From: Tissierella sp.
Lineage (GTDB): Bacteria > Bacillota > Clostridia > Tissierellales > Tissierellaceae
Direction: 5' to 3'
Length of the DNA: 55,612 bases
Assembly (NCBI RefSeq): GCF_029266915.1
Contig: NZ_JARIEF010000109.1
Span: 1-55,612, forward strand
Positions within the stretch are counted from its first letter, which is position 1. The number at the start of each line of letters is the position of its first letter. The notes below the pieces were generated by a model. That model ran no database searches and had not been told where the DNA came from. It was given only the letters and a program-made list of their open reading frames with translations. Position numbers and translations under genes: made by a program. Below are positions 35,172-45,429 of the stretch, piece after piece.

Positions 35172-35627
35172 ATGGAGTTTTTTATTATAGTATTAATAAT
35201 AATTATGGATCAAACAAGTAAATTTGCCGCAGTTAAATTTTTAAAAGACAGGAAACCCAAGGTAATAATCGAAAATTTTTTTCAGCTTAATTACGTTGAA
35301 AATAGAGGTGCAGCTTTTGGAATATTAGAACACAAGAGAATATTCTTTGTGATTATAACATTAGCCATAATTATATTTTTATCATTTTATTTAATAAAAC
35401 ATCATGGCAGTTTAAATATATTGACTAAACTTTCTTTTTCGATGCTAATAGCAGGAGCCGCCGGAAATTTAATTGATAGAATACGTTTAGGTTATGTAAT
35501 TGATTTTATAAGTTTTAGATTCAAAGGATTATATAGTTTTCCAGTTTTTAATCTCGCGGATACATTTATAGTTATAAGTACAATTTTAGTAGTTATTATA
35601 ATATTATTTGATAAAATAGAAGTATAG
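35172..35627 (+). CDS. lspA: Lipoprotein signal peptidase
   Basis: Membrane aspartyl protease that removes signal peptides from prolipoproteins. Four transmembrane helices in 151 residues, with family blocks MDQTSKFAA, NYVENRGAAFGI, AGAAGNLIDRIRLGYVIDFI (first catalytic Asp) and FPVFNLADTFIVI (second catalytic Asp). AGGAGG precedes ATG 35172. Followed by the rluD-type gene after eight bases. Confidence 0.97.
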   Translation: MEFFIIVLIIIMDQTSKFAAVKFLKDRKPKVIIENFFQLNYVENRGAAFGILEHKRIFFVIITLAIIIFLSFYLIKHHGSLNILTKLSFSMLIAGAAGNLIDRIRLGYVIDFISFRFKGLYSFPVFNLADTFIVISTILVVIIILFDKIEV

Positions 35628-35635
35628 GTGAACTG

Positions 35636-36538
35636 ATGAAAAAGATAGAAATTAACATAAGTAATAACATATTAGAAAGATTAGATTTGTATTTATCTAA
35701 GGAGATATCAGACCTATCTAGAAGTGAAATTAAAAAGCTGATTCAAAATGGAAATATATTAGTAAATGGATCTATTCTAAAACCTAAATATTTATTAAAT
35801 GCCGGAGATCAAATCATAATAGAAATACCTCAAGCTCAAAGCCGTGAAATACTAGCTCAGGATATTCCATTAAATGTAATATATGAAGATTTGGATATTG
35901 CTATAATTGATAAACCCCAGGGTATGGTAGTCCATCCTGCTCCGGGAATATATAGCGATACTTTAGTTAACGCATTATTATATCGCTTTGAAAGTCTATC
36001 TAAGATAGGTGGAGAGATGAGACCGGGGATAGTCCATAGACTGGACAAAGATACATCAGGTCTGTTAATTATTGCTAAAAATGATTTAGCCCATATATCC
36101 CTTTCTCAAAGATTAAAAGATAGAGATATGAAAAGAGAATATATTGCTTTGGTAAAGGGTGTTGTAACTCAAGATGAAGGAATAATAGATGAACCTATAG
36201 GTAGAAATCCGAGAAATAGGAAGAAAATGGCTGTAATTTATGAAAATAGTAAAGATGCGATTACTTATTATAAAGTAGAAGAAAGATTTCAAAAACATAC
36301 TTTGTTGAGGATGAATTTAGAAACAGGACGGACACATCAAATAAGAGTTCATCTTGCCTATATGAATCATCCAATAGTTGGTGATCCAACTTATGCTCAT
36401 AATGATAAGTTCAATTTAAAGGGTCAACTACTCCACTCTATAAAGGTTGGTTTTATTCATCCTACTAGTGAAAAATATATGGAATTTAGCACTGATTTAC
36501 CCAAGCGGTTTAGTGATATAATAAAAAAAATAAAATAA
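35636..36538 (+). CDS. RluD-type 23S rRNA pseudouridine synthase
   Basis: The 300-residue protein has an N-terminal S4 domain (ERLDLYLSKEISDLSRSEIKKLIQNGNILVNG, about 13-45) and the RluA-type catalytic core with VHRLDKDTSGLLI, where the Asp is the nucleophile, and GRTHQIRVHLAYMNHPIVGDPTY. This is the lspA-linked YlyB-type protein. The target position in 23S rRNA cannot be assigned from sequence alone. It lies between lspA (8 bases) and pyrR (12 bases). Confidence 0.95.
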   Translation: MKKIEINISNNILERLDLYLSKEISDLSRSEIKKLIQNGNILVNGSILKPKYLLNAGDQIIIEIPQAQSREILAQDIPLNVIYEDLDIAIIDKPQGMVVHPAPGIYSDTLVNALLYRFESLSKIGGEMRPGIVHRLDKDTSGLLIIAKNDLAHISLSQRLKDRDMKREYIALVKGVVTQDEGIIDEPIGRNPRNRKKMAVIYENSKDAITYYKVEERFQKHTLLRMNLETGRTHQIRVHLAYMNHPIVGDPTYAHNDKFNLKGQLLHSIKVGFIHPTSEKYMEFSTDLPKRFSDIIKKIK

Positions 36539-37112
<574 letters not shown>

Positions 37113-37123
37113 AAGAAATAGTT

Positions 37124-37170
37124 ATATAGCCCATCTATAGACTGAACTTGTGTCTATAGATGGGCTATAT
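37124..37170. repeat. 19-bp perfect inverted repeat between pyrR and rqcH
   Basis: Arms at 37124-37142 and 37152-37170 (right arm begins GTCTATAGATGGGCTAT) are perfectly complementary around a nine-base loop. Neither strand has a good U run. It lies at a convergent gene junction, so it may be a second terminator, though the long uninterrupted stem and relatively GC-rich core stand out. Confidence 0.75.
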
Positions 37171-37222
37171 TATTGTAAAGGGTTATCTATTAAGGTTTTT
37201 ATGAAAAGGTATTATTTTATAA

Positions 37223-39001
37223 TTAGGCTAAATTCGTTATTCCATCAATTTTAGCTTTTGAAGGACTTATATTTATAGTTTTAAAATTATCATATATAAC
37301 CATGCCTGGCTTAGAACTTGGCATCTTTTTGACATGCTTTTTTTCTGTATAATCGATAGCAACATTAGAACTATTTTTTGCCTTACTGTAGTAAGCTGCA
37401 AGAAGAGCAGCTTCTTCTAGAGTTTCATCTGGTATTTCTTTATTTTCTTTTTTTATAATAACATGACTTCCAGGCATCCCTTGAACATGGAACCATAGAT
37501 CGTCTTTGCGAGCTAATTTTAATGTAACATATTCATTTTGTAAATTGTTTTTTCCTACATACATATCAAATCCATCTTGAGAAAGATAATGATATGGTTT
37601 AAATTCTTTTTTCTTCTTTCTCTTTCTTCTTACCTTATCTTTACTGGTATCTCTTATATAAGATCCTTTTATTAGCTCATCTCTTATCTCATCTATCTCG
37701 TCAACTTCAGTAGAGTGTTCAATACTGATTAACACATTTTCTAAATACTCTATTTCTTGATTAGTTTCTTTAATTTGCACTTTTAAGAGAGATTCACGAG
37801 TTTTTAACTTAGAATATTTCTTGTAGTACCTTTGGGCATTTTCAGGAGCAGAAATTTTTTCATTAAGCGGTATGCTCAATTCGTCCATATTTTCATCATA
37901 GAAGTTTGCTAGAGACACCATTTTAAGCCCAGGTTTTATAAGATGAATATTAGCAGATATAAGATCGGCATATATTTTATATTTCTCTCTATCTTTACTT
38001 TCCATCAACTCATTACTTTGTTTGGAAAGTTTATTTATAGTTCGATCAAGTTTTACTTGTATAGATTTCTTTATTGACTGAGATTTTTGTGATACTCTAT
38101 CAAAGCTATCCTTCGCTATATATACTTTATCCAATACTTGTGAAATAGTAGGAAGAAAAATCTTGCTATCTTCTCCATACATATTAATATCTAAAGAATA
38201 GAAATATGACACTACTCCATCATCTCCTTCAATATACAAAGGATTAAAGTTTTTTGAATTTACTTTTCCTATAATGTAGTTGAAATTTGTATATAAAGCT
38301 TCAATATCAGTTTCTGTTAAAGTAGATATACTTCTTTTAATATCCACATTTGCATTAAAACAAATTTCCTTACTTATTAACGGACTCAAACCCATATAAT
38401 TAAAATAGAAAAATTTATAAGAATGTGTATTAGGTTTTTCATTTTCTATTGCTTTTAAAAAGTCGATTTTAGATGCTGTGAGTGGATTTAGTTTTTCTTG
38501 ATTAGGAGGCAATATATAATCATTTCCTGGGAGGATTTGCCTTACACGACTCATATCAAATGAAACTCTTTTTATAGAATCAATTATCTTCTTAGTTTCT
38601 TTTTCTATAAAAATAATATTACTATGTTTTCCCATGATTTCTACAATAAGTGACTTTTCAGATGGGTCTCCCAGCTCATCTATAGAAGATACATCTATAG
38701 ATATGATTCTATCTAAAGCAAATTGATCAATATTTAAGATAGTTCCTCCAATTAAATGTTTTCTCAGAAGCATACAAAACATAGGTGGTTCTTGTGGATT
38801 TTGTTTTGTTATTTTTGTAAGATAAATTCTTGGGTTGTTACTGGCAGAAGAAATTAGTAGCCTATAATTTTCTCCTTTATTTCTAATATATATTAATATT
38901 TCATCTTTTTCTGGTTGATAAACCTTATCGACTCTTCCACCAATTAAAGTATTATTTAACTCATTTACTACTGTATTAGTTACTATACCATCAAATGCCA
39001 T
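37223..39001 (-). CDS. rqcH: Rqc2 homologue RqcH (NFACT protein)
   Basis: Quality-control factor that binds obstructed 50S subunits and recruits tRNA-Ala to add C-terminal alanine tails marking peptides for degradation. The 592-residue protein has the NFACT-N domain (MAFDGIVTNTVVNELN at the start, GGRVDKVYQP), helix-hairpin-helix and coiled-coil regions (about 280-430), a very basic stretch RRKRKKKKEF (near 460), and the C-terminal NFACT-R domain with YVGKNNLQNEYVTLKLARKDDLWFHVQGMPGSHVII. The older name is fibronectin-binding protein FbpA. Divergent from yicC; a plausible promoter (TTTATA, 17 bases, TATACT on the - strand) lies about 40-70 bases upstream. Confidence 0.95.
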   Translation of the reverse strand: MAFDGIVTNTVVNELNNTLIGGRVDKVYQPEKDEILIYIRNKGENYRLLISSASNNPRIYLTKITKQNPQEPPMFCMLLRKHLIGGTILNIDQFALDRIISIDVSSIDELGDPSEKSLIVEIMGKHSNIIFIEKETKKIIDSIKRVSFDMSRVRQILPGNDYILPPNQEKLNPLTASKIDFLKAIENEKPNTHSYKFFYFNYMGLSPLISKEICFNANVDIKRSISTLTETDIEALYTNFNYIIGKVNSKNFNPLYIEGDDGVVSYFYSLDINMYGEDSKIFLPTISQVLDKVYIAKDSFDRVSQKSQSIKKSIQVKLDRTINKLSKQSNELMESKDREKYKIYADLISANIHLIKPGLKMVSLANFYDENMDELSIPLNEKISAPENAQRYYKKYSKLKTRESLLKVQIKETNQEIEYLENVLISIEHSTEVDEIDEIRDELIKGSYIRDTSKDKVRRKRKKKKEFKPYHYLSQDGFDMYVGKNNLQNEYVTLKLARKDDLWFHVQGMPGSHVIIKKENKEIPDETLEEAALLAAYYSKAKNSSNVAIDYTEKKHVKKMPSSKPGMVIYDNFKTINISPSKAKIDGITNLA

Positions 39002-39195
39002 ATTCTTTATTCCTCCAATTTAAATCTAGTATTGCTCTTAAGTATATCATTTAAAAGAAACTTTATAAAGAAAAGTCCATAACTTATATTGTCTAATTAA
39101 ATAGATTACATATATTAAGTTTTTGTAACAATCTATATATAAAATTCTAACTATGATATAGAGTTATGCATTAACGACTTAAAGAGGTGATTAAT

Positions 39196-40077
39196 TTGGT
39201 AATGTCAATGACAGGTTATGGTAAAGGAGAATATGAAAATGATTTATATCGATTTAAGATAGAAATTAAATCTGTAAATCATAGATATATTGATGTAAGT
39301 GTTAAATTTCCCAGGCAAATTTCTTATTTAGAGGAAACTATAAAAAAGAAGATAAAGGAAAAACTCTTTAGAGGGAAAATTGATGCATATATAAATTTAG
39401 AATATTTAGGTGATAGCCAAACTGAGATAAATATAGATACTGAACTGGCAAAAGCCTACAACAATACTCTAAATAAGCTATTAAAGGAATTACAATTAAA
39501 TGATCAAGTAAGCTTAAATAATATATTAAACATACCTGATATTATTAAGACTCAAAAAAAAGAAGTAGATCAAGAATCAATTTTAGAAGTACTAAATGCT
39601 TCTTTAAATCTGGCATTAGAAAGTATAGCTTCTATGAGAGCTGATGAAGGAAGAGAATTGAAAGATGATATCTTGGAGAAAACATCTACTATAGTAAGTT
39701 ATTTAGATATTATAGAAGAGAGAGCGCCGGAGGTTGTCTTAGAGTATAAGAAAAAACTCAATGATAGAATAAATGAACTTATAGACAATGAAACTATCTT
39801 AGATAAGGATAGATTAAATAGTGAAGTAGCATTTTTTGCAGATAAGGCTAGTATTGATGAAGAGTTAGTAAGACTTAAGAGTCATATAAAACAATTAGAA
39901 TTAATATTAGAAGAGGATGGATCTATAGGCAGGAAATTAGACTTTTTGATTCAAGAATTTAATAGGGAAATAAATACTATTGGAAGTAAATCAAGTGATA
40001 TGACTATAACCAAATATGTGGTAGAATTAAAGTCAGAGATTGAAAAGATTAGAGAACAAATACAAAATATTGAATAA
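39196..40077 (+). CDS. YicC/YloC family endoribonuclease
   Basis: The 293-residue protein begins with the family signature SMTGYGKGEYEND and has KSVNHRYIDVSVKFPR and the C-terminal DUF1732 part with GRKLDFLIQEFNREINTIGSKSSD. E. coli YicC is an endoribonuclease, and that role is extended here by homology. The start is TTG 39196, four bases after GGTGAT; the in-frame GTG at 39187 is inside that ribosome binding site. First gene of the yicC-remA-gmk-rpoZ-coaBC run. Confidence 0.93.
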   Translation: MVMSMTGYGKGEYENDLYRFKIEIKSVNHRYIDVSVKFPRQISYLEETIKKKIKEKLFRGKIDAYINLEYLGDSQTEINIDTELAKAYNNTLNKLLKELQLNDQVSLNNILNIPDIIKTQKKEVDQESILEVLNASLNLALESIASMRADEGRELKDDILEKTSTIVSYLDIIEERAPEVVLEYKKKLNDRINELIDNETILDKDRLNSEVAFFADKASIDEELVRLKSHIKQLELILEEDGSIGRKLDFLIQEFNREINTIGSKSSDMTITKYVVELKSEIEKIREQIQNIE

Positions 40078-40089
40078 AGAGGAGGAAAT

Positions 40090-40350
40090 ATGGCAATAAG
40101 GCTTATAAATATAGGATTTGGGAACATGTTAGCAGAGGACAGAGTAATTGTAATTGTAAGTCCTGAATCAGCTCCTATAAAAAGATTGATCCAAGAAAAT
40201 AGAGAAAAGGGAAATCTTATAGATGCTACCTACGGAAGAAAAACTAAATCTGTGATAGTATTAGATAGTAACCATATTGTACTCTCGGCAATATTACCAG
40301 AAACTATATCAAATCGTTTAAACAGTAAAGAAAAAACTAATATAAATTAG
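40090..40350 (+). CDS. remA: Extracellular matrix regulator RemA
   Basis: DNA-binding regulator of the RemA/YlzA family, which in B. subtilis activates matrix and osmoprotection genes by wrapping DNA. The 86-residue protein [20 protein letters not shown], then [38 protein letters not shown] matches throughout. The position between yicC and gmk is the conserved one. A GGAGG site lies before ATG 40090. Confidence 0.95.
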   Translation: MAIRLINIGFGNMLAEDRVIVIVSPESAPIKRLIQENREKGNLIDATYGRKTKSVIVLDSNHIVLSAILPETISNRLNSKEKTNIN

Positions 40351-40368
40351 AGAAAGAGGGTATATAAT

Positions 40369-40983
40369 ATGTCAGAAGGATTTTTATTAGTTATATCAGG
40401 ACCTTCCGGATGTGGAAAAGGGACTGTAAGTCAATCTCTTCTTGAAAGAAATGAAGATATAGTATTTTCTATTTCTTCTACTACTAGGAAAAAGAGAATT
40501 GGAGAAAAGGACGGAGTTAATTACTTTTTTACAGAAAAAGAAGATTTTAATAAGAAAATAGAGAATGATGAATTCTTAGAACATGCATTTGTACATAACA
40601 ATTACTATGGAACACCAAGAGACTTTGTTATGAAAGAAATTGAAAAAGGTGAAATAGTTCTTCTAGAAATAGATGTTCAAGGTGCTATGCAGGTTAAAAA
40701 GAATTATAAAAATGTTGTATTTGTTTTCTTGCTTCCTCCTACCATGGATGAGCTAAAGAATCGTATAACTAAAAGAGGCACTGAAACTCCAGAGGATATA
40801 GAACGAAGATTTAATAATGCTTTTGATGAATTAAACTTTGTAGGAGAATATGACTATTTTGTAGTAAATGATAAAGTTGAAAATGCAGTTTTAGATATAG
40901 AAAACATTATACAGGTAGAAAAGTTAAGAGTGAAAAGACATTCAAATATCAAAGAAAAAATAATCGCTCAAGGAGGAAGATAA
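40369..40983 (+). CDS. gmk: Guanylate kinase
   Basis: Phosphorylates GMP to GDP with ATP. The 204-residue protein has the P-loop SGPSGCGKGTV (about 9-19), the GMP-binding block SSTTRKKRIGEKDGVNYFF, YYGTPRDFV, and LEIDVQGAMQVKK. The stop codon is followed at once by the rpoZ start (40984), so the two are translationally linked. Confidence 0.97.
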   Translation: MSEGFLLVISGPSGCGKGTVSQSLLERNEDIVFSISSTTRKKRIGEKDGVNYFFTEKEDFNKKIENDEFLEHAFVHNNYYGTPRDFVMKEIEKGEIVLLEIDVQGAMQVKKNYKNVVFVFLLPPTMDELKNRITKRGTETPEDIERRFNNAFDELNFVGEYDYFVVNDKVENAVLDIENIIQVEKLRVKRHSNIKEKIIAQGGR

Positions 40984-41193
40984 ATGTTAAATCCATCGTT
41001 TGAAGGAATTTTAAAAGAAGGAGACAGCAGATATACTTTAGTTATGTTGGCATCAAAGAGAGCTCGTCAGCTTATAGAAGGAGCTGAGCCACTAATTGAA
41101 ACGGACTCTAAAAAACCTGTCAGTATAGCTATCAAAGAGATATTAGCTGGTAAGATAACTTATAAGAACCCTGAAATAGATAGTATAAAGTAG
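40984..41193 (+). CDS. rpoZ: RNA polymerase omega subunit
   Basis: 69-residue chaperone subunit of RNA polymerase that stabilises beta-prime. It shows SRYTLVMLASKRARQLIEG and KPVSIAIKEILAGKITY, the conserved omega motifs. It directly abuts gmk, with the ribosome binding site (GGAGGAAG) inside the gmk 3' end. coaBC follows eight bases later. Confidence 0.95.
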   Translation: MLNPSFEGILKEGDSRYTLVMLASKRARQLIEGAEPLIETDSKKPVSIAIKEILAGKITYKNPEIDSIK

Positions 41194-41201
41194 GTGTAAA
41201 A

Positions 41202-42407
41202 ATGCTTAAAGACAAAAATATAGTATTAGGAGTTACAGGAGGAATAGCAGTATATAAAGCAGCTGATTTAGTTAGTAAGCTAAAGAAAAAGGGAGCAAAT
41301 GTTGAAGTTATAATGACAGACGCAAGTCAAGAGTTTGTAAATCCTTTAACTTTTCAAACAATGAGTTCTAATCCTGTGCATACCGATATGTTTAATAAAA
41401 TAAATAAATCAGATGTAGAACATATCTCTCTTGCACAAAAGGGAGATCTTATTTTAATAGCCCCCGCAACTGCCAATACCATAGGTAAGATTGCAAATGG
41501 TATTGCAGATAATCTTCTTACTACAGTTATAATGGCATCAAATAAGAAGGTGGTTTTTGCACCAGCTATGAATACCTGGATGTATAATAATCCTATAGTT
41601 AAATCAAATATGGAAAAGTTAGAAGCCTTAGGCTATGAATTTATAAAACCGGGAACTGGCTTACTGGCATGCGGAGATTATGGAGCGGGAAAGATGGCTG
41701 AGCCAGAAGATATAGTTGAATATATAGATAGTATTTTAACTGATAAAGATTTAAAAGGAAAAGATATAGTTGTAACAGCAGGACCCACAATAGAGGCAAT
41801 AGATCCTATTAGATATCTAACTAATCATTCAAGTGGAAAAATGGGATATTCTATAGCAAGAGAAGCGGCTAGCAGAGGTGCTAAGGTTCACCTTATATCA
41901 GGACCAAGTGATCTGACTCCACCAAGTGGAGTGGATTTTATCCCTATAAAGACTACCCAGGAGATGTTTGATAGAGTAGAGAATCTTTTTAAAGATTGTG
42001 ATATATTGATTAAAGCAGCAGCACCTGCTGATCTAAAACCAAAAGTCTATAGCAAGGATAAAATAAAAAAGGATAATTTAAATGGGGAGAACTTCAAGCT
42101 TGAATTTACTAAAAACCCTGATATTGCAGAGTATTTTGGTAATAGAAAAAAGGATCAAATAATAGTTGGGTTTGCTGCTGAAACCAAAGAACTATTTAAA
42201 AATGCGAAATTAAAACTTGAAAAAAAGAATTTTGATTTTATAGTAGCAAACAATGTTATTGAAAAAGGTGCTGGCTTTAAAGGGGATACAAATATAATAA
42301 GTATAATTGATAGTTATACTAGGGAAGATTATCCTATAATGGAAAAAAAAGAAATCGCTAAAATCATATTAGATAAGGTATTAGAGATTTCAAAAAACAA
42401 AAGCTAG
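41202..42407 (+). CDS. coaBC: Bifunctional phosphopantothenoylcysteine decarboxylase/synthetase
   Basis: Makes 4'-phosphopantetheine for coenzyme A: CoaB joins phosphopantothenate to cysteine and CoaC decarboxylates it. The CoaC flavoprotein half (about 1-185) has GVTGGIAVYKAADL, APAMNTWMYNNP and GLLACGDYGAGKMAEPE; the CoaB half (about 190-401) has VVTAGPTIEAIDPIRYLTNHSSGKMG and AAAPADLKP. Length 401 residues is typical. Its last codons form the left arm of a terminator. Confidence 0.97.
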   Translation: MLKDKNIVLGVTGGIAVYKAADLVSKLKKKGANVEVIMTDASQEFVNPLTFQTMSSNPVHTDMFNKINKSDVEHISLAQKGDLILIAPATANTIGKIANGIADNLLTTVIMASNKKVVFAPAMNTWMYNNPIVKSNMEKLEALGYEFIKPGTGLLACGDYGAGKMAEPEDIVEYIDSILTDKDLKGKDIVVTAGPTIEAIDPIRYLTNHSSGKMGYSIAREAASRGAKVHLISGPSDLTPPSGVDFIPIKTTQEMFDRVENLFKDCDILIKAAAPADLKPKVYSKDKIKKDNLNGENFKLEFTKNPDIAEYFGNRKKDQIIVGFAAETKELFKNAKLKLEKKNFDFIVANNVIEKGAGFKGDTNIISIIDSYTREDYPIMEKKEIAKIILDKVLEISKNKS

Positions 42408-42427
42408 ATTTCTAGCTTTTGTTTTTT
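42392..42427 (+). terminator. Terminator overlapping the coaBC stop codon
   Basis: AAAAAACAAAAGCTAG (42392-42407) pairs perfectly with CTAGCTTTTGTTTTTT (42412-42427); the TAG stop is within the stem. It can act on both strands. Confidence 0.88.
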
Positions 42428-42446
42428 GAAGTAAAGGAGAATTCTT

Positions 42447-44912
42447 ATGAAACATAAATATGCAAAACTTATTATTGATAACAATGCATCTAAATTAGAC
42501 AAGCTATTTACATATATATTAGGTGAAGAATTAGTAGATGCAGCACAAATAGGTATGAGAGTAATAGTTCCATTTGGAAGGGGCAATAAGATAGTCAAGG
42601 GTCTTATTGTAGATATATTGGATGAGACTAAAGAAAATTATAAATTTAAAAAAGTAATAGATGTTTTAGATGATAAACCAATAATAAGCAATAGTTTGAT
42701 CCAACTAGGAACTTGGATAAAAGAAGAATATATTTCTACATATCTAGAAGCTTTTCAGCCTATCCTACCTCCTGGTGACTATAAAAAAGTTAATACTTTT
42801 ATAGAACTTTTAACTTTAGACTATGATAGCAATTTACCACAAGAGAATAAAATAATAGAATATTTAAATTTAAATGAAATAGTTCTTCTCTCGGAATTAA
42901 AAAAAGATATAAATATTTTAAATATAAATAAGCATATAAAAGATTTAGAAAAGCTAGGTGTTATCGAAACTACTATAGATATTAAAACTTCCATTAAGAA
43001 GAAAAAAGAAAAATGGGCTAAAATTGATTCTGAGTTAAGTTTTGGAGATATAGAAAAGCTAGTAGGAACAAGAGCTCTTAAACAGTTGGAAGTAGTTAGA
43101 CTGCTCTATGATAATAAGGAAATGAGTTTTGAAGAAATCATGCTTACACTAGGAACGAGTCTTAGTACCATAAAATCTCTGGAAGAAAAAGGTGTAATTT
43201 CTATATTTGAAAAGGTAATAAATAGAGAAGCTGTAAAGAAAGATATAGCAAGATATGAAAAACATGTATTAAATGCAGAACAAGTAGTAGTTTTTAAGGA
43301 AATAATGGATAATATAAATAATAATGGAGCTTACAAAGAATTCTTGATACATGGAATAACCGGAAGTGGTAAGACGGAGATCTATCTACAAATAGTAGAA
43401 GAAATGATAAAAAATGGAAAAGATACTATTATATTGGTTCCGGAGATTTCTTTGACACCCCAAACTATAGATAGATTTGTAGGAAGGTTTGGCAGCAATG
43501 TAGCTGTAATTCACAGTAAGCTTTCTCAAGGAGAGAGATTTGATGAGTGGAGAAAGATAAAGCAAGGAAAAGTAAAGATAGTTGTAGGTGCTAGGTCTGC
43601 AATATTTGCTCCCTTTAAAAATCTAGGTATGATAATAATAGACGAAGAACATGAATCTACTTATAAGTCCTCACAAAACCCTAAATATCAAACCGTTGAA
43701 GTTGCGAGAAAAAGAGTCGAACTTGAAGGTTCATCTCTAGTACTGGGAACAGCTACTCCTTCACTTGAAACCTATTATAAAGCCTTAAGCGGAGAGATAA
43801 AACTATTAGAGTTAAATAAAAGAGCAAATAAATTAAATCTTCCAGAAGTTATATCAGTTGATATGAGGGAAGAATTAAAAGATGGAAATAAATCTATATT
43901 TAGTCAAACCCTATATGAATCAATGATAGATACACTTAACAAAGGCAAACAAATTATTTTATTTTTAAATAGAAGAGGATTTTCTTCGTTTATTTCTTGT
44001 AGAAGCTGCGGATACGTGGTTAAGTGTAAATCTTGTGAAATCTCTATGACATATTATAAAAGAGTTAATAGATTGAGATGTCACTACTGTGGAGAAACAG
44101 AAGAAGTACCAAAGCTATGTCCGGAATGCGGAAGCAAATACATTAAACATTTTGGTATAGGAACTGAACAAATAGAAGAGATGGTCAGGGAGTTTTTTCC
44201 GAAATCTAGAATTAAAAGAATGGATAGTGATACTACCAGCAAAAAAGGTAGCTATGAATCAATACTTGGTGAAATGAAAAATGGTGAAATAGATATATTG
44301 ATAGGTACCCAGATGATATCAAAAGGCCTTGACTTTGAAAATGTATCTCTTGTGGGTATAATTGCAGCAGACACTACACTCAACTTACCTGACTATAGGG
44401 CTCCAGAGAAATCATTTCAATTGATTACTCAAGTTTCAGGAAGATCCGGCAGGGGGAAAGAGCAGGGTAAGGTAGTTCTTCAAACTTACAATCCGGATCA
44501 TTATAGTATAGTTCATGCACAGAAACAAGACTATATTGGTTTTTATAATTCAGAGATAGTATTAAGGGAAGAGTTTCTATATCCTCCATTTTTAAATATC
44601 ATGAATATATTAATATATGGTAAAAGCAAATTAAATGTTGGTAAATTATCTAAAGAGATATATAATATAATAGGAAGGGATATACAAAACGTATATGGAG
44701 AAGATTATAGAAAACATATAATCGGACCTAATCCGGCACCTATTGAAAAGATTAAAGATAATTTTAGGTATCAAATAATTTTAAAACTTAATGATAATCA
44801 TACAGATATATTTAAAACAATTGTAAAAAGGGTATGTATATATAATGAACATAAATTGAATATGAATGATATTAGGATAAGTATAGATATAAATCCGGTT
44901 AATATGTTATAA
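42447..44912 (+). CDS. priA: Primosomal replication restart helicase PriA
   Basis: Recognises stalled forks and reloads the replicative helicase. The 821-residue protein has the N-terminal DNA-binding domain (about 1-105), a winged-helix part, helicase motifs GITGSGKTEIYLQ (Walker A), IIDEEHESTYKSSQNP (motif II), LGTATPSLE and QVSGRSGRG, and the two inserted zinc sites CRSCGYVVKCKSC and CHYCGETEEVPKLCPECGS. Ribosome binding site AAAGGAG precedes ATG 42447. Conserved order coaBC-priA-def-fmt. Confidence 0.97.
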   Translation: MKHKYAKLIIDNNASKLDKLFTYILGEELVDAAQIGMRVIVPFGRGNKIVKGLIVDILDETKENYKFKKVIDVLDDKPIISNSLIQLGTWIKEEYISTYLEAFQPILPPGDYKKVNTFIELLTLDYDSNLPQENKIIEYLNLNEIVLLSELKKDINILNINKHIKDLEKLGVIETTIDIKTSIKKKKEKWAKIDSELSFGDIEKLVGTRALKQLEVVRLLYDNKEMSFEEIMLTLGTSLSTIKSLEEKGVISIFEKVINREAVKKDIARYEKHVLNAEQVVVFKEIMDNINNNGAYKEFLIHGITGSGKTEIYLQIVEEMIKNGKDTIILVPEISLTPQTIDRFVGRFGSNVAVIHSKLSQGERFDEWRKIKQGKVKIVVGARSAIFAPFKNLGMIIIDEEHESTYKSSQNPKYQTVEVARKRVELEGSSLVLGTATPSLETYYKALSGEIKLLELNKRANKLNLPEVISVDMREELKDGNKSIFSQTLYESMIDTLNKGKQIILFLNRRGFSSFISCRSCGYVVKCKSCEISMTYYKRVNRLRCHYCGETEEVPKLCPECGSKYIKHFGIGTEQIEEMVREFFPKSRIKRMDSDTTSKKGSYESILGEMKNGEIDILIGTQMISKGLDFENVSLVGIIAADTTLNLPDYRAPEKSFQLITQVSGRSGRGKEQGKVVLQTYNPDHYSIVHAQKQDYIGFYNSEIVLREEFLYPPFLNIMNILIYGKSKLNVGKLSKEIYNIIGRDIQNVYGEDYRKHIIGPNPAPIEKIKDNFRYQIILKLNDNHTDIFKTIVKRVCIYNEHKLNMNDIRISIDINPVNML

Positions 44913-44946
44913 GTATAATTTTATAAAAGTATAGGAGGAAAAAATA

Positions 44947-45429
44947 ATGGCATTAAGAATAATTAAATTAGATGGAGATCCAGTTTTAAGAAAGATATCT
45001 AAACCTATAGATAGAGTAACAGAAAGAATAGAAATACTTTTAGATGATATGGTTGAAACAATGGTAGAAGCAAACGGAATAGGACTTGCTGCACCTCAAG
45101 TAGGTGTTTTAAGAAGAGCGATTGTAGTAGATGTAGGTGAAGGTGTAATGAAAATGATAAATCCAGAAATTTTAGAAAAAGATGGAGCAGTAGTAGATGT
45201 TGAAGGATGTTTATCTATTCCTAATAAGTCAGGAACAGTTGAAAGGCCTGAAAATATAAAAGTTAAATATACGGATGAAAACAATGAAGAACAAATAATA
45301 CAAGCTAGTGAGCTGCTAGCTAGAGCTATTTGCCACGAAATTGATCATTTAAACGGTGTACTATACACTGATAAGGTTATAGACTATGTAGATTTAGAAG
45401 ACTTAGAAGAAATTGATGAAGATGAATAA
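44947..45429 (+). CDS. def: Peptide deformylase
   Basis: Metalloenzyme removing the formyl group from nascent proteins. The 160-residue protein has all three motifs: GIGLAAPQVG (about 42-51), EGCLSIP (about 88-94) and HEIDHLNG (about 130-137). These are the metal ligands Cys and two His plus the catalytic Glu. It overlaps the fmt start, coupling the enzymes that remove and add the formyl group. Confidence 0.97.
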   Translation: MALRIIKLDGDPVLRKISKPIDRVTERIEILLDDMVETMVEANGIGLAAPQVGVLRRAIVVDVGEGVMKMINPEILEKDGAVVDVEGCLSIPNKSGTVERPENIKVKYTDENNEEQIIQASELLARAICHEIDHLNGVLYTDKVIDYVDLEDLEEIDEDE

